The notes: a model not told the origin generated them from the sequence alone. A DNA stretch of 64,000 nt from Tenacibaculum larymnensis (GCF_028829235.1 NZ_JAIWJY010000001.1:124001-188000); one strand, 5' to 3'; positions 19,292 to 27,724 are shown, numbered from the stretch's first letter. A program made the numbers and translations.

Positions 19292-21064
19292 ATGCCTACA
19301 TCTAAGGAAGCTTATAAAAAAGTATTAATTTGGAGATATAAACATATCTCTGAACGACAGTTTGTATATGTTTTAAGTGTTTTAGTTGGATTTTTAGCAG
19401 GTATTGGTACCTTAATTCTTAAAAACCTTACTTTCTACTTTCATAGGATTTTAGAAGATGGTCTTATTAAGGACTATCATCATTCTTTATACTTCATCTT
19501 CCCTATTTTAGGGCTGTTTTTAGTGTATTACATTAAAAAATACCTCATCAAAAAAGATATTGGTCATGGTATTTCTACCACCCTACAATCCATTTCTAAA
19601 AAAAATGGAATTATAGAGCGTTATAAGATTTATGCTTCTTTAATTACAGCTCCCATAACTGTTGGTTTTGGAGGGTCAGTAGGACTACAAGGCCCTGCTG
19701 TAAGTACCGGTGCCGCTTTAGGTTCTGGAGTAGCGCAATTATTTCATATGAACATGAGAACTCGTATGTTATTAATTGGTTGTGCTACTGCAGGGGCTAT
19801 GTCTTCAATGTTCAAAGCTCCTATTGCTGCTATTATTTTTGCAGTAGAAATTTTTAGTTTAGACCTTGCTTTTGCATCGTTAGTTCCGTTATTATTAGCA
19901 TCTGTTTCTGCTGTAATTACTTCTTATTTCTTTTTAGGAAAGGATGTACTATTTAGTGTGCAACTTCAGGATGCTTTTGAAATTAACGACCTCATCTTTT
20001 ACATTGCTTTGGCAATTTTTACAGGGTTTTCTTCTGTATATTTTTCTAAAATTTATTTTAGAATTATTAATTTTTTCAAAAAATACAATCCTTTTAAGCG
20101 ATTAGTCTTTGGCGGAATCGCCATTGGTTTAATGCTTTTTTTAATTCCTCCACTATTTGGTGAAGGTTATGGAATTATCAATAATTTATTATCTGAAAAC
20201 GCTAGTGATGCGCTTAAAAGCATTCACTATAACATTGATTTTGAAAATGTTTGGATGATTATTATTTTTCTGTTAATTATTGGTGTTTTTAAAGTAATTG
20301 CCATGACGACAACTTTTGCTGCTGGTGGAGTTGGTGGAATTTTTATCCCTACACTTGTTATGGGAAGCGCTTTAGGAAATGTTACTGCTAAAATTATTAA
20401 CCAATTTGGATTTGATGTCTCAGAAACTAACTTTACGTTAATTGGAATGACAGGCTTAATGGCAGGGGTTTTACATGCTCCTTTAACGGCTATTTTCTTA
20501 ATTGCTGAAATTACTGGAGGTTATGATTTATTTGTTCCGCTAATGCTTGTTTCTGCCGTTTCTTATGCTATTACTAAGTATTTTGTTTCTAATTCTATTT
20601 ACACTATCGAACTAGCTAAACGTGGTGAACTTATTACTCACAATAAGGACAAGAATGTAATGATGATGATGAAGATTAGTAAAATTATTGAAAAAAACTT
20701 TATTAAAATTCATCCTGAGATGACTTTGGGAGAAATGCTAAAACAAGCTGTTTCTAAATCAAAAAGAAATATTTTTCCTGTGGTTGATAGTGAAAATAAG
20801 TTTAGAGGAATTGTTTTATTAGATGATATTCGTCCCATGATGTTTAATCAAGATCTTTACGAAACAACTACAGTAAGGGATATTATGAAAATAGCTCCCG
20901 CCATTATTTTTTATGATGACGACACTGAAAAAGTGATGCAAAAATTTAAAGAAAGTGGCGCATGGAACTTACCTGTTGTTAAAAATGGAGTTTATGTTGG
21001 TTTTATATCTAAATCAAAACTGCTTTCTGTATATAGAAACAAACTAATTGAGGTTACTGTTTAG
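19292..21064 (+). CDS. CLC-family chloride channel with tandem CBS domains and Glu-to-Gln at the gate
   Basis: A 590-residue membrane protein. The CLC core (about 20-445) has the three anion-pathway motifs: GHGIS (usually GSGIP), GGSVGLQGP (usually GxxGxEGP) and GGVGGIFIPT (GxFxP). Residue 133 in the second motif is Gln (codon CAA at 19688-19690) where the gating and proton-coupling Glu normally sits, and the inner proton glutamate position (after FAVE186) is Ile. Two CBS domains follow (about 475-590, KIHPEMTLGEMLK and TVRDIMKIAPAI). Both substitutions argue for passive Cl- conduction rather than H+ exchange. Its stop overlaps the convergent gwsS gene by four bases. Confidence 0.93.
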   Translation: MPTSKEAYKKVLIWRYKHISERQFVYVLSVLVGFLAGIGTLILKNLTFYFHRILEDGLIKDYHHSLYFIFPILGLFLVYYIKKYLIKKDIGHGISTTLQSISKKNGIIERYKIYASLITAPITVGFGGSVGLQGPAVSTGAALGSGVAQLFHMNMRTRMLLIGCATAGAMSSMFKAPIAAIIFAVEIFSLDLAFASLVPLLLASVSAVITSYFFLGKDVLFSVQLQDAFEINDLIFYIALAIFTGFSSVYFSKIYFRIINFFKKYNPFKRLVFGGIAIGLMLFLIPPLFGEGYGIINNLLSENASDALKSIHYNIDFENVWMIIIFLLIIGVFKVIAMTTTFAAGGVGGIFIPTLVMGSALGNVTAKIINQFGFDVSETNFTLIGMTGLMAGVLHAPLTAIFLIAEITGGYDLFVPLMLVSAVSYAITKYFVSNSIYTIELAKRGELITHNKDKNVMMMMKISKIIEKNFIKIHPEMTLGEMLKQAVSKSKRNIFPVVDSENKFRGIVLLDDIRPMMFNQDLYETTTVRDIMKIAPAIIFYDDDTEKVMQKFKESGAWNLPVVKNGVYVGFISKSKLLSVYRNKLIEVTV

Positions 21065-22050
21065 TTCAATACTCTTAGTTCACATTTTGAAGTAAAAAAA
21101 TAGCTCCCTTCTTTAGATTGCTTAGGCACTCTATTATCTACACACATATAACGCAACTCACAATCTTTACATTCATCTATTACATCTTTATTAACACTCC
21201 AATACTTTTGAAACTGTTCTGAATCTACAACCGCTTCCAGCTCCTTTAAACTTAGTCTTGCTATGTTACCAAATAGCTCTTCAGTTTCTGGAGCATTTAA
21301 TACCCCTCCTTCTTTATTTATAAAAATCTTTTTATTAAAGTATGTATTATATTTTTGAGATTCTGTAAATAAGGATATGTTTATCTTGAAAAAATATTCT
21401 TTTTTATTTACAAATTGCTTAGGTGATGTAATAAGAATTTTTGAAGATGATGTTTTTAACTGTTCGTCACTTAAGAGAAAAATTGTTTCTATCCTTTTAT
21501 TCTCAACTATAAGTTGTTCATAATCGGTTATTTTTTTTTCTTTATTAAATGGTGTTTCAAACACAACGGAGAAAATAGAAGAGGTGGTTAATTTTTCCAT
21601 AATATCTTTCATAAGAAGAAATGATTTAGGAGCGTCAATTTTAAGATACAAGTATTCACAGCCTAATGCTGTAAGGTATGCTAATATTTTTTCGAACAAA
21701 GGATATGTTATTTCACTTATCTCAATAATTGCATTTGATATTTTAGCAGGAGACGTCCATTTCATACTCAATTTAGGAAACAACTCCAGCTCATCTTTAT
21801 CTATTAAAAATGTAAGCTCTTTATTTGTTAAAAATTGAAGGTACTCTTCTACGACCTGCTCATTATCTTTACCACAAAATTCAAATATTTCTGAAATAGT
21901 ACATTCTTCGAATAACTGAATGAAGTTGTATAAATCGTTAGGAATATTAAACATTTGTTTTCTTTGCAAGTCGTATATAATAGATTTATCTTTCCCTAAA
22001 ACCGGAATACAATTAGAAAACATTCTTACATATTTATTACTGTTATTCAT
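21061..22050 (-). CDS. gwsS: SPASM-domain peptide maturase of a grasp-with-spasm RiPP system
   Basis: A 329-residue predicted peptide-modification protein. The N-terminal part (FSNCIPVLGKDKSIIYDLQ, IPNDLYNFI) resembles a PqqD-like leader-binding region. The middle (about 95-250, with LGCEYLYLKIDAPKS) resembles a radical-SAM barrel, but no CxxxCxxC cluster motif is present anywhere. The end carries SPASM-type cysteines CKDCELRYMC, then VDNRVPKQ and a last Cys in SKC, enough for at most one auxiliary Fe-S cluster. This matches the known grasp-with-spasm SPASM partner, whose chemistry is not established as far as I know. Its start overlaps the preceding 73-residue gene by eight bases (coupled translation). 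Last gene of the operon. Confidence 0.85.
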   Translation of the reverse strand: MNNSNKYVRMFSNCIPVLGKDKSIIYDLQRKQMFNIPNDLYNFIQLFEECTISEIFEFCGKDNEQVVEEYLQFLTNKELTFLIDKDELELFPKLSMKWTSPAKISNAIIEISEITYPLFEKILAYLTALGCEYLYLKIDAPKSFLLMKDIMEKLTTSSIFSVVFETPFNKEKKITDYEQLIVENKRIETIFLLSDEQLKTSSSKILITSPKQFVNKKEYFFKINISLFTESQKYNTYFNKKIFINKEGGVLNAPETEELFGNIARLSLKELEAVVDSEQFQKYWSVNKDVIDECKDCELRYMCVDNRVPKQSKEGSYFFTSKCELRVLN

Positions 22051-22264
22051 TAATTGGGTGTTGTATTGTTATTGACTTGTAAAAACTTCTTTTTAAAGCA
22101 TACCTATCGTGATATTTTTCTATCGATATTCTATTGTGAATTAACGACATAGAGCTGTTACTAATAGATTTTATTTCTGATAAATAGATTACTGCTGGTA
22201 ATTTGTTTTTATACTCTTCTTTCGTTTTGTTTAATAACTGTTGTGCTTCTTTTTGAGATATCAT
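22043..22264 (-). CDS. Small protein of unknown function inside the RiPP operon
   Basis: A 73-residue, basic, soluble-looking protein (MISQKEAQQLLNKTKEEY..., KLPAVIYLSEIKSI, then Arg/Lys/His-rich SIEKYHDRYALKRSFYKSI). It overlaps the ATP-grasp gene by 56 bases in another frame and the SPASM gene by eight. If translation instead began at the internal Met39 (22150) the product would have 35 residues. The tight packing between two biosynthetic genes argues that it is translated. It is too unlike the precursor to be a second substrate (no GG motif, few acidic residues). Possible roles are an accessory binding protein or an immunity-like partner; none is shown. Confidence 0.55.
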   Translation of the reverse strand: MISQKEAQQLLNKTKEEYKNKLPAVIYLSEIKSISNSSMSLIHNRISIEKYHDRYALKRSFYKSITIQHPINE

Positions 22265-23213
22265 AGTTTTTGAGTTTGTACGCTATTTTTTCTTCTAAAT
22301 AGTAATTACATGGATAAGAAACCATACCAAATTGCCCTATAGGATTTACTTCTAAGAAAACATATTGTTTAGAGGGTGTGTAAATTAAATCGAAAGAACA
22401 ACTCGTTAAATTTAGTTTTTCTGCCAACGTTTTTAATTTTATTTCAATGTCTAATGGTAGATTAAACGGAATTGTTCTATTAGGTTTTTGATTATTATAA
22501 CATCTAAAATCTGTTTTAGTTTGTTCGTCTAACTGAGAGAAAATAGCCATTGAATAAAACTCTCCATCCAAAAAATAACTGCGTATTTCGAGTGTCTTTT
22601 TAATATTTTCTTGAAATAAACTAATCCCAAAAGTATTGTCAAATAAATCAGTTTTCTCTGTATTTATCGATGTTGTATAGGTAGGCAGCCAATAAGTATC
22701 ACCATACAAACTCATGGGGTCATTGATTGGCTTTGTAATTAACAATTTGTTTTTTAATTCTTCTCTTAAAACTTTTTTTTGATTTGTTATGGTGGTTTTA
22801 GGAATACACAACCCCAATTGTTTCGCTAAGGTTAATACAATAAGTTTATTAACTTTTTTAAAGTTATAATTATTTATAGAAGGTTTTTGATGTAGTAAAA
22901 AATGTAAGTACTCAAATAAATCTTTTTTTTCCCCATTATAAAACTCAGTTATTTTATCTCCTATAAAATCTTTTATCTCAATACAATCATCCAGCTTAAA
23001 GTTTCCTCTACGATACCAAACCGAGGTAATTTCATTAAAATTAACTATTGCATCTTTAGTGGTAATAAACACCTCAGAGGTGTTTATATTTACGGTTAAG
23101 CTGTTTATAAGCTCATTATTATTAAGCAGTATAAAATCTTCTTTTAAATAGCTAAGCCATCTTATTATATCAATGGTACTTTCATCTTGTTCTATAGATA
23201 AAATTAATATCAT
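22209..23213 (-). CDS. gwsG: ATP-grasp peptide maturase of a grasp-with-spasm RiPP system
   Basis: A 334-residue ligase of the graspetide (MvdC/MvdD-like) ATP-grasp group, expected to use ATP to join side-chain carboxylates of Asp/Glu to Ser/Thr hydroxyls (esters) or Lys (amide) in the precursor. Marks: N-terminal domain with SVWYRRGNF, ATP-grasp lysine region LLITKPINDP, an FQENIKKTLEIRSYFL strand, the GEFYSMAIFSQ pattern, and the metal-binding EVNPIGQF near the end with SFDLIYTPS before it. It lies 62 bases after the precursor gene, with a hairpin between them, and its 3' end overlaps the next gene by 56 bases. Confidence 0.9.
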   Translation of the reverse strand: MILILSIEQDESTIDIIRWLSYLKEDFILLNNNELINSLTVNINTSEVFITTKDAIVNFNEITSVWYRRGNFKLDDCIEIKDFIGDKITEFYNGEKKDLFEYLHFLLHQKPSINNYNFKKVNKLIVLTLAKQLGLCIPKTTITNQKKVLREELKNKLLITKPINDPMSLYGDTYWLPTYTTSINTEKTDLFDNTFGISLFQENIKKTLEIRSYFLDGEFYSMAIFSQLDEQTKTDFRCYNNQKPNRTIPFNLPLDIEIKLKTLAEKLNLTSCSFDLIYTPSKQYVFLEVNPIGQFGMVSYPCNYYLEEKIAYKLKNYDISKRSTTVIKQNERRV

Positions 23214-23226
23214 ACTTCAATTATTT

Positions 23227-23263
23227 AACCCATTCTGCCAAAATAGAATTAACAGAATGGGTT
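23227..23263 (-). promoter_or_regulatory. Hairpin between RiPP precursor and enzyme genes
   Basis: An 11-bp perfect inverted repeat (23227-23237 with 23253-23263, AACCCATTCTG) with a 15-base loop lies between the gwsA stop and the gwsG start. On the minus strand it is followed by AAATAATT, a poor T-run, so it looks like a partial terminator or RNA-stability element that would let more precursor than enzyme be made. Confidence 0.6.
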
Positions 23264-23275
23264 ATTAAGAACTAA

Positions 23276-23467
23276 TTAATCTTTATAACCATCAGTTCCA
23301 GTATTAACCCCGTCTACATAGGTTCCAATACTAAAACTACCCACGTAGTCTTCTTCTCTCTCGTCTCTCCAATAAACTCCAGATCCGTAGTAAAGACCTC
23401 CTTTAGTTGTGTCCATCTCATTTTGAGACATTTCAAACTCTTTTAATGATTTCATTTTTGAATTCAT
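23276..23467 (-). CDS. gwsA: Precursor peptide of a grasp-with-spasm RiPP (modified peptide A)
   Basis: A 63-residue peptide with a leader of the Bacteroidota GG type: MKSLKEFEMSQNEM then TTKGG (Gly23-Gly24). If cleaved after GG the core is residues 25-63, Gly/Tyr-rich with an acidic block DEREED (35-40), further Asp at 52, 59 and 63, and hydroxyl donors Ser29, Ser44, Ser46, Thr49, Thr56 and Thr58. That mix suits omega-ester ring formation by the ATP-grasp ligase. There are no cysteines. Translation could start at M1 or at M5 (23455), the latter giving the more usual leader start. First gene of the operon; no perfect TAnnTTTG box was found ahead of it. Confidence 0.85.
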   Translation of the reverse strand: MNSKMKSLKEFEMSQNEMDTTKGGLYYGSGVYWRDEREEDYVGSFSIGTYVDGVNTGTDGYKD

Positions 23468-23931
23468 AATAAATATTAATTTGGTTACCTACTCTATTTA
23501 CTATGGGATTTTCGGCTTACTCCCTTTACTAACCATGTCAATTCTTAAATATTTTTACTTCCCTGTTTTAAAAAGTTAGATACAAATATTGAATTTTTAA
23601 CAAGGTAAAATTGAAGTACTAGGGAACTATTTATAAAATTAGGAGGTACTATTTAAAAATTATAACAGCTTAATAAAGTTAATTTCTAATTCTAAAATCG
23701 TTTTTTGTTTTTTTATGAGCGTCTCCATAAAACTTCTTAAACAAATGAGTGTGTTACAAACTTTTTTTGATATATATAATGAAGTATTACACCTACAATC
23801 ATCTACAAAAAACCTTGTTAACTGAACTCAAGTAATGTGGTTGTTACCATAGCAACATGAGCTATACTCTTAAATTTTTTAAAAAATATAGCTCTCTGAT
23901 TTTCGTAAATTTCTTGAAATATATAAGCCTA
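23468..23931. other. Gene-free region upstream of the RiPP operon
   Basis: 464 AT-rich bases between gwsA and the end of glpQ. It should hold the operon promoter, but I see no exact TAnnTTTG box on the minus strand. Only very short frames occur (the longest about 36 codons, plus strand from 23715) with no supporting start signal. No second precursor gene was found. Confidence 0.5.
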
Positions 23932-24906
23932 TTATCTAGTTAAAAAAGTAACCATTTTATCAGGAAAATCGGTAAAACCGCCGTCAACATTTGCTTCGAA
24001 AAGCAATACTTGCATCATTTCTTCAAAAGAAGTAAACTCATCTAGTTGATCTGATCTAAAGGTATATTGATGTACTTTTAAGCCTAGTTTATGAGCTTCT
24101 TCAACCAATGTTGTAAACTTCCACTGAGTTCCTTCTTTCTTATCTAAAATTTGCTTGTACCAAGGTCCTAACCCATCAGCATAGGCTGCAAAATGTTTAA
24201 GCTGTTTGGTTTCCTCAGGGAACTCAATTAACTGCACTAAAAACAATTCCGATTGTAATTGAGTACGCACTCGCTCTAATTCTTTGGCGTCAAAACATTG
24301 AAACATACATTTATCTTTCTTGGTTATATAACCGTATTCTGAAAGAATGTTCAGCGTAATTTTGGCAATGTCTTTTCCATTTTGATGATGAAATTCAGGG
24401 TTTTTAATTTCTGGATAAATTCCAATATTTTTTCCTGTAGAAGTATTTAATCCTTGAATTAACTCTATTTCCTCTTGTAAAGAATGTAGTTTAAAGTTTC
24501 CTTTTCCCTTTGGGAATCGATTCGGATACACTTGTACTCCTGTTTTTGGATTGAATCGCTCAGTTACACTCAATTGTTGTAACTCATCAAATGTAAAATC
24601 AATTACATAAAAACGTTCGTCTTCTCGTTTTCTTTCTGGAAATTTTTCAGCCACATCAGTAACATCATCCAAATAAATATCATGAATCACTACAGGAACA
24701 TTATCTTTACTTAATACTAGATCTTGTTCTATATAATCAGGATTCATAGCATACGCCATGGCTTTAGCTTCCATAGTGTGTTCTGGTAAATATCCTGAGG
24801 CACCTCTATGGGCAATTACTATTTTCTTTTGCATATTAGTTGTTTTAGTTTCTGTCTTGCATCCGAAGAAAAGAGATAAGAAAAACAGTACATAAATTTG
24901 TTTCAT
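23932..24906 (-). CDS. glpQ: Glycerophosphodiester phosphodiesterase, GlpQ-like lipoprotein
   Basis: Hydrolyses glycerophosphodiesters from phospholipid turnover to glycerol-3-phosphate and alcohol. The 324-residue protein has a lipobox signal (MKQIYVLFFLSLFFGC, Cys16). Catalytic marks of the GDPD TIM barrel are present: IAHRGASGYLPEHTM (catalytic His and Arg), EQDLVLSKDNVPVVIHDIYLD (Glu/Asp metal ligands and second catalytic His), and IYPEIKNPEFHH. The length and the PERKREDERFYVIDFT insertion are typical of the periplasmic GlpQ subgroup. It starts three bases after the stop of the YfcC-type transporter gene, so they form an operon in which the transporter could take up a product. Confidence 0.93.
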   Translation of the reverse strand: MKQIYVLFFLSLFFGCKTETKTTNMQKKIVIAHRGASGYLPEHTMEAKAMAYAMNPDYIEQDLVLSKDNVPVVIHDIYLDDVTDVAEKFPERKREDERFYVIDFTFDELQQLSVTERFNPKTGVQVYPNRFPKGKGNFKLHSLQEEIELIQGLNTSTGKNIGIYPEIKNPEFHHQNGKDIAKITLNILSEYGYITKKDKCMFQCFDAKELERVRTQLQSELFLVQLIEFPEETKQLKHFAAYADGLGPWYKQILDKKEGTQWKFTTLVEEAHKLGLKVHQYTFRSDQLDEFTSFEEMMQVLLFEANVDGGFTDFPDKMVTFLTR

Positions 24907-24909
24907 TAT

Positions 24910-26403
24910 TTACAGATATACTTGAGCGGTTAGAACTAACATTGTAAAAACTGTTAAAATAATTACTAATGGAATTACAAACTTCAACCATTTATCATAA
25001 CCAACTTTCACAATAGCTAGGGATGCTAAAATTAACCCTGTTGGGTTGATAAAAGCAAATAAACCCATACCGTATTGATACGTATTTACAATCACCTCTC
25101 TACCTACTCCAACGGTATCGGCTAAAGGTGACATGATAGGCATTGTTAGTACTGCCATACCTGATGAACTTGGAATAAAAAAGGATAAACCTGAGTAAAT
25201 AAACAGCATTACATTAGTAAAAATTCCTTTAGACATCCCAGTAGTAAACTCACTTGCATGTTGTAAAATAGTATCGCTAATTAAACCTTGCTCCATTAAT
25301 ACAGAAACTCCACGAGCAATACCAATAATAAAAGCTACTCCTAATAAATCTCCTGCCCCTTTAATAAAAGTATTTACAAAGTTTTCTTCTTTCATTCTAG
25401 CTAAAAAACCTATTAAAATAGCCCCTATTAAAAACACAACAGTCATTTCTTCAAACCACCAACCTAAGCGAGAAACTCCATAAATCATGATTACAAAGCA
25501 CATTGCAAAAATGGTTAGTATAATTCTTAACCTACCTGTTAAACTGTGCGTATTTGAAGTTGAGCTCCCAAAAAGATTTTCAATCATCTCTTTTTGATCG
25601 TAAATAATAGATTTTGTTGGGTCTTTTTGAACTTTGTTTGCGTAACGTAAAATATAAATGACACAAATTATAATTCCTCCAATTAACATTAATAACCTTC
25701 CTGTAAAGCCTGTTGTCCAATTAATTCCTGCTGCATCTGAAGCTATTATAACACTAAACGGATTTACTGTTGAGCACATTGTACCTATAGATGATCCAAT
25801 ATACACACATGCTAAAGCTACTATGGCATCGTATTTTGCTGCTAAAAATATTGGAATTAATATCGGATAAAAGGCAATGGTTTCTTCTGCTAATCCAAAA
25901 GTTGTTCCTCCTACGGCTATTAAGGTTGTTACTACAAATATGAGCCAGTATTCTTTTCCTTTTAATGTTTTTGCTAACCAAGCTATTCCAGCATCAAAAG
26001 CGCCTGTGAAGTTCATTATTCCTATAATGCCTCCTAAAATCAAAACAAATAAAATTATATCAGAAGATTGAATAATTCCTTTTATAGGAGATTTAAAAAA
26101 GTCTAAAAAACCTTGTGGTTTTGGATCTAACTGTGTGTATGTTCCTGGTACACTAATTGGTTTTCCTATATCTCCGTTAGTAAACTTTTCTAATGGGATT
26201 TTAATACCTAAGTCTTCTAATGTTTCTTGACTTGCAAGCATTGTCTTTTTATCCTCTAAATGTATGTAAGTAAAAGAATTGCTGTTTTCTTGATATTGTA
26301 AGGTATCGAACTTGCCTGCAGGTATAAACCATGTTAAAACAGCAACTAATCCTGCTATTAATAATAAGATAGTATGTGGAGTTGGAAATTTAATATTCTT
26401 CAA
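24910..26403 (-). CDS. YfcC/DcuC-like membrane transporter
   Basis: A 497-residue inner-membrane protein of the YfcC group (C4-dicarboxylate carrier, DcuC-like; ion transporter superfamily). It starts KFPTPHTILLLIAGLVAVLTWFIPAGKF, has a soluble loop at 45-105, then about ten hydrophobic spans with GGTTFGLAEETIAFYPILIP, CVYIGSSIGTMCSTVNPFSVIIASDAAGI and the second half-repeat FFIPSSSGMAVLTMPIMSPLAD with NTYQYGMGLFAFINPTGL, as in the family. Substrate is not determined for this group. It lies directly upstream of glpQ. Confidence 0.88.
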   Translation of the reverse strand: MKNIKFPTPHTILLLIAGLVAVLTWFIPAGKFDTLQYQENSNSFTYIHLEDKKTMLASQETLEDLGIKIPLEKFTNGDIGKPISVPGTYTQLDPKPQGFLDFFKSPIKGIIQSSDIILFVLILGGIIGIMNFTGAFDAGIAWLAKTLKGKEYWLIFVVTTLIAVGGTTFGLAEETIAFYPILIPIFLAAKYDAIVALACVYIGSSIGTMCSTVNPFSVIIASDAAGINWTTGFTGRLLMLIGGIIICVIYILRYANKVQKDPTKSIIYDQKEMIENLFGSSTSNTHSLTGRLRIILTIFAMCFVIMIYGVSRLGWWFEEMTVVFLIGAILIGFLARMKEENFVNTFIKGAGDLLGVAFIIGIARGVSVLMEQGLISDTILQHASEFTTGMSKGIFTNVMLFIYSGLSFFIPSSSGMAVLTMPIMSPLADTVGVGREVIVNTYQYGMGLFAFINPTGLILASLAIVKVGYDKWLKFVIPLVIILTVFTMLVLTAQVYL

Positions 26404-26433
26404 GACAATGAATTATTATTTATATCCATAAAA

Positions 26434-26468
26434 GTAAAAAAAACCAAGAGATGCACATCTCTTGGTTT
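26434..26468 (-). terminator. Terminator of the second M43 protease gene
   Basis: A 13-bp perfect stem (26441-26453 with 26456-26468, AAACCAAGAGATG) followed on the minus strand by a T-run (A-run at 26434-26440). It closely resembles the terminator at 27725-27757. Confidence 0.85.
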
Positions 26469-26518
26469 AATAATAATTAAAATAATTATTGGGAATATTG
26501 AAAAAAGACTTTGGTTTT

Positions 26519-27577
26519 CTAATTTAACATAGAAGCTCTAGCTCCTCCTGGTTGAAAGATTGCTCTCATTCTATTTCGTTGACCGTCTGTAAACATATAC
26601 ATACAAGCATCGTCTGTATAATCCATATAGTTCATTGTCATATCCGCAGACTTACAATTAACTGTTGGGTATGAAGGACAACCATAATTAGGTCCATCAG
26701 AAGCTGGTGTATCTTCTACAAAATCGTCTTGACGACATCTACCATCACCCCAAATATGACGTAAGTTTAAATAATGTCCTATTTCATGAGTTAAAGTTCT
26801 TCCTTCATTATAAGGTGCTGCAGAACCTCCTGGTAAACTAGAATATAATAAAACTACTCCATCGGTAGCTGAGTTTCCTCCTGGAAATTGAGCATATCCT
26901 AAAATTCCACCTCCAATATTACATACCCATATATTTAAATGAGTTTCTGGAGTAATTGGTGGATAAGCTTGCTTTACTGCATCATTTGTTCCCCATGAAG
27001 ATCTAGAGTCATCATACCTAAAAGTACCTGCTAGCGTAAAAGTTATTTCAGTATTAGTAGCGTCATTAATAAAATCAGTGGCTCCTGATGGTAATTGATT
27101 TGTGTTTGGACTTGTAAAATCACTATTAATGACATTCATTTGTGATTGTACTTGTGAGTTTGTAACCGCACTAGCATTTGGAAGTACAATATGAAAGTAT
27201 ACAGGGATATCAATACTTAAACCATCATCTATTGGTTCAACATCAACATCTCCATCACCTCCTCCATTATTTCCTCCGTTTCCACCTCCTGGTGTTCCAT
27301 CAGGTTTTTTACTGTTTAAAAACTTTCTTGTGGCGTATTCTATGTCATACATTTTCTTATACAATCCTGGAGTTTCATTTACTTGTCGATTTAAAACCTT
27401 CATGGAATAACATTTACTAGATACAGTTCCTTTCGATGCGACCTCATCAGTTTTTACATAAAAGTCACTCATATCTACAGCTACTTCCTGTGATATTTCT
27501 TGTTTATCATTAGTTTCATCTTGACAGCTTGTTAACAAGCTTGCTATTACTACAAGCCCTAGAAAAAGTTTTTTCAT
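26519..27577 (-). CDS. M43 (pappalysin-type) zinc metalloprotease lipoprotein, copy 2
   Basis: A 352-residue exported protease. The signal MKKLFLGLVVIASLLTSC ends in lipobox Cys18. A pro-region (about 19-95) and a Gly/Asn-rich linker (96-109) precede the catalytic domain. The metzincin-type site HEIGHYLNLRHIWGD gives His264, Glu265, His268 and His274; the downstream Met-turn region MNYMDYTDDACMYMFT and paired cysteines fit the M43 family. The C-terminus has no sorting domain. It is a tandem duplicate of the gene at 27809-28840, including its 3' flank. Probably secreted or surface-exposed and active on proteins. Confidence 0.9.
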   Translation of the reverse strand: MKKLFLGLVVIASLLTSCQDETNDKQEISQEVAVDMSDFYVKTDEVASKGTVSSKCYSMKVLNRQVNETPGLYKKMYDIEYATRKFLNSKKPDGTPGGGNGGNNGGGDGDVDVEPIDDGLSIDIPVYFHIVLPNASAVTNSQVQSQMNVINSDFTSPNTNQLPSGATDFINDATNTEITFTLAGTFRYDDSRSSWGTNDAVKQAYPPITPETHLNIWVCNIGGGILGYAQFPGGNSATDGVVLLYSSLPGGSAAPYNEGRTLTHEIGHYLNLRHIWGDGRCRQDDFVEDTPASDGPNYGCPSYPTVNCKSADMTMNYMDYTDDACMYMFTDGQRNRMRAIFQPGGARASMLN

Positions 27578-27724
27578 TTTTTAAGTTTTAAAGAGTTAGT
27601 TAAAATTTTCATTTTATAGCTATCCAATTTACAAATAACAAAAACAAATAAAAACAGGGAAAACACCTGATAAACATCAACTTAACCTCCTTTTTAACAT
27701 TAAGAGCTTAGTTATTTTCTAAAT

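Noticed and set aside
21061..22050. Calling the SPASM protein a radical-SAM enzyme
   Set aside because: There is no CxxxCxxC motif anywhere in the protein.
23715..23825. Plus-strand frame of about 36 codons upstream of the RiPP operon as a second precursor
   Set aside because: No leader or GG motif, opposite strand, and preceded by a T-run rather than a start signal.
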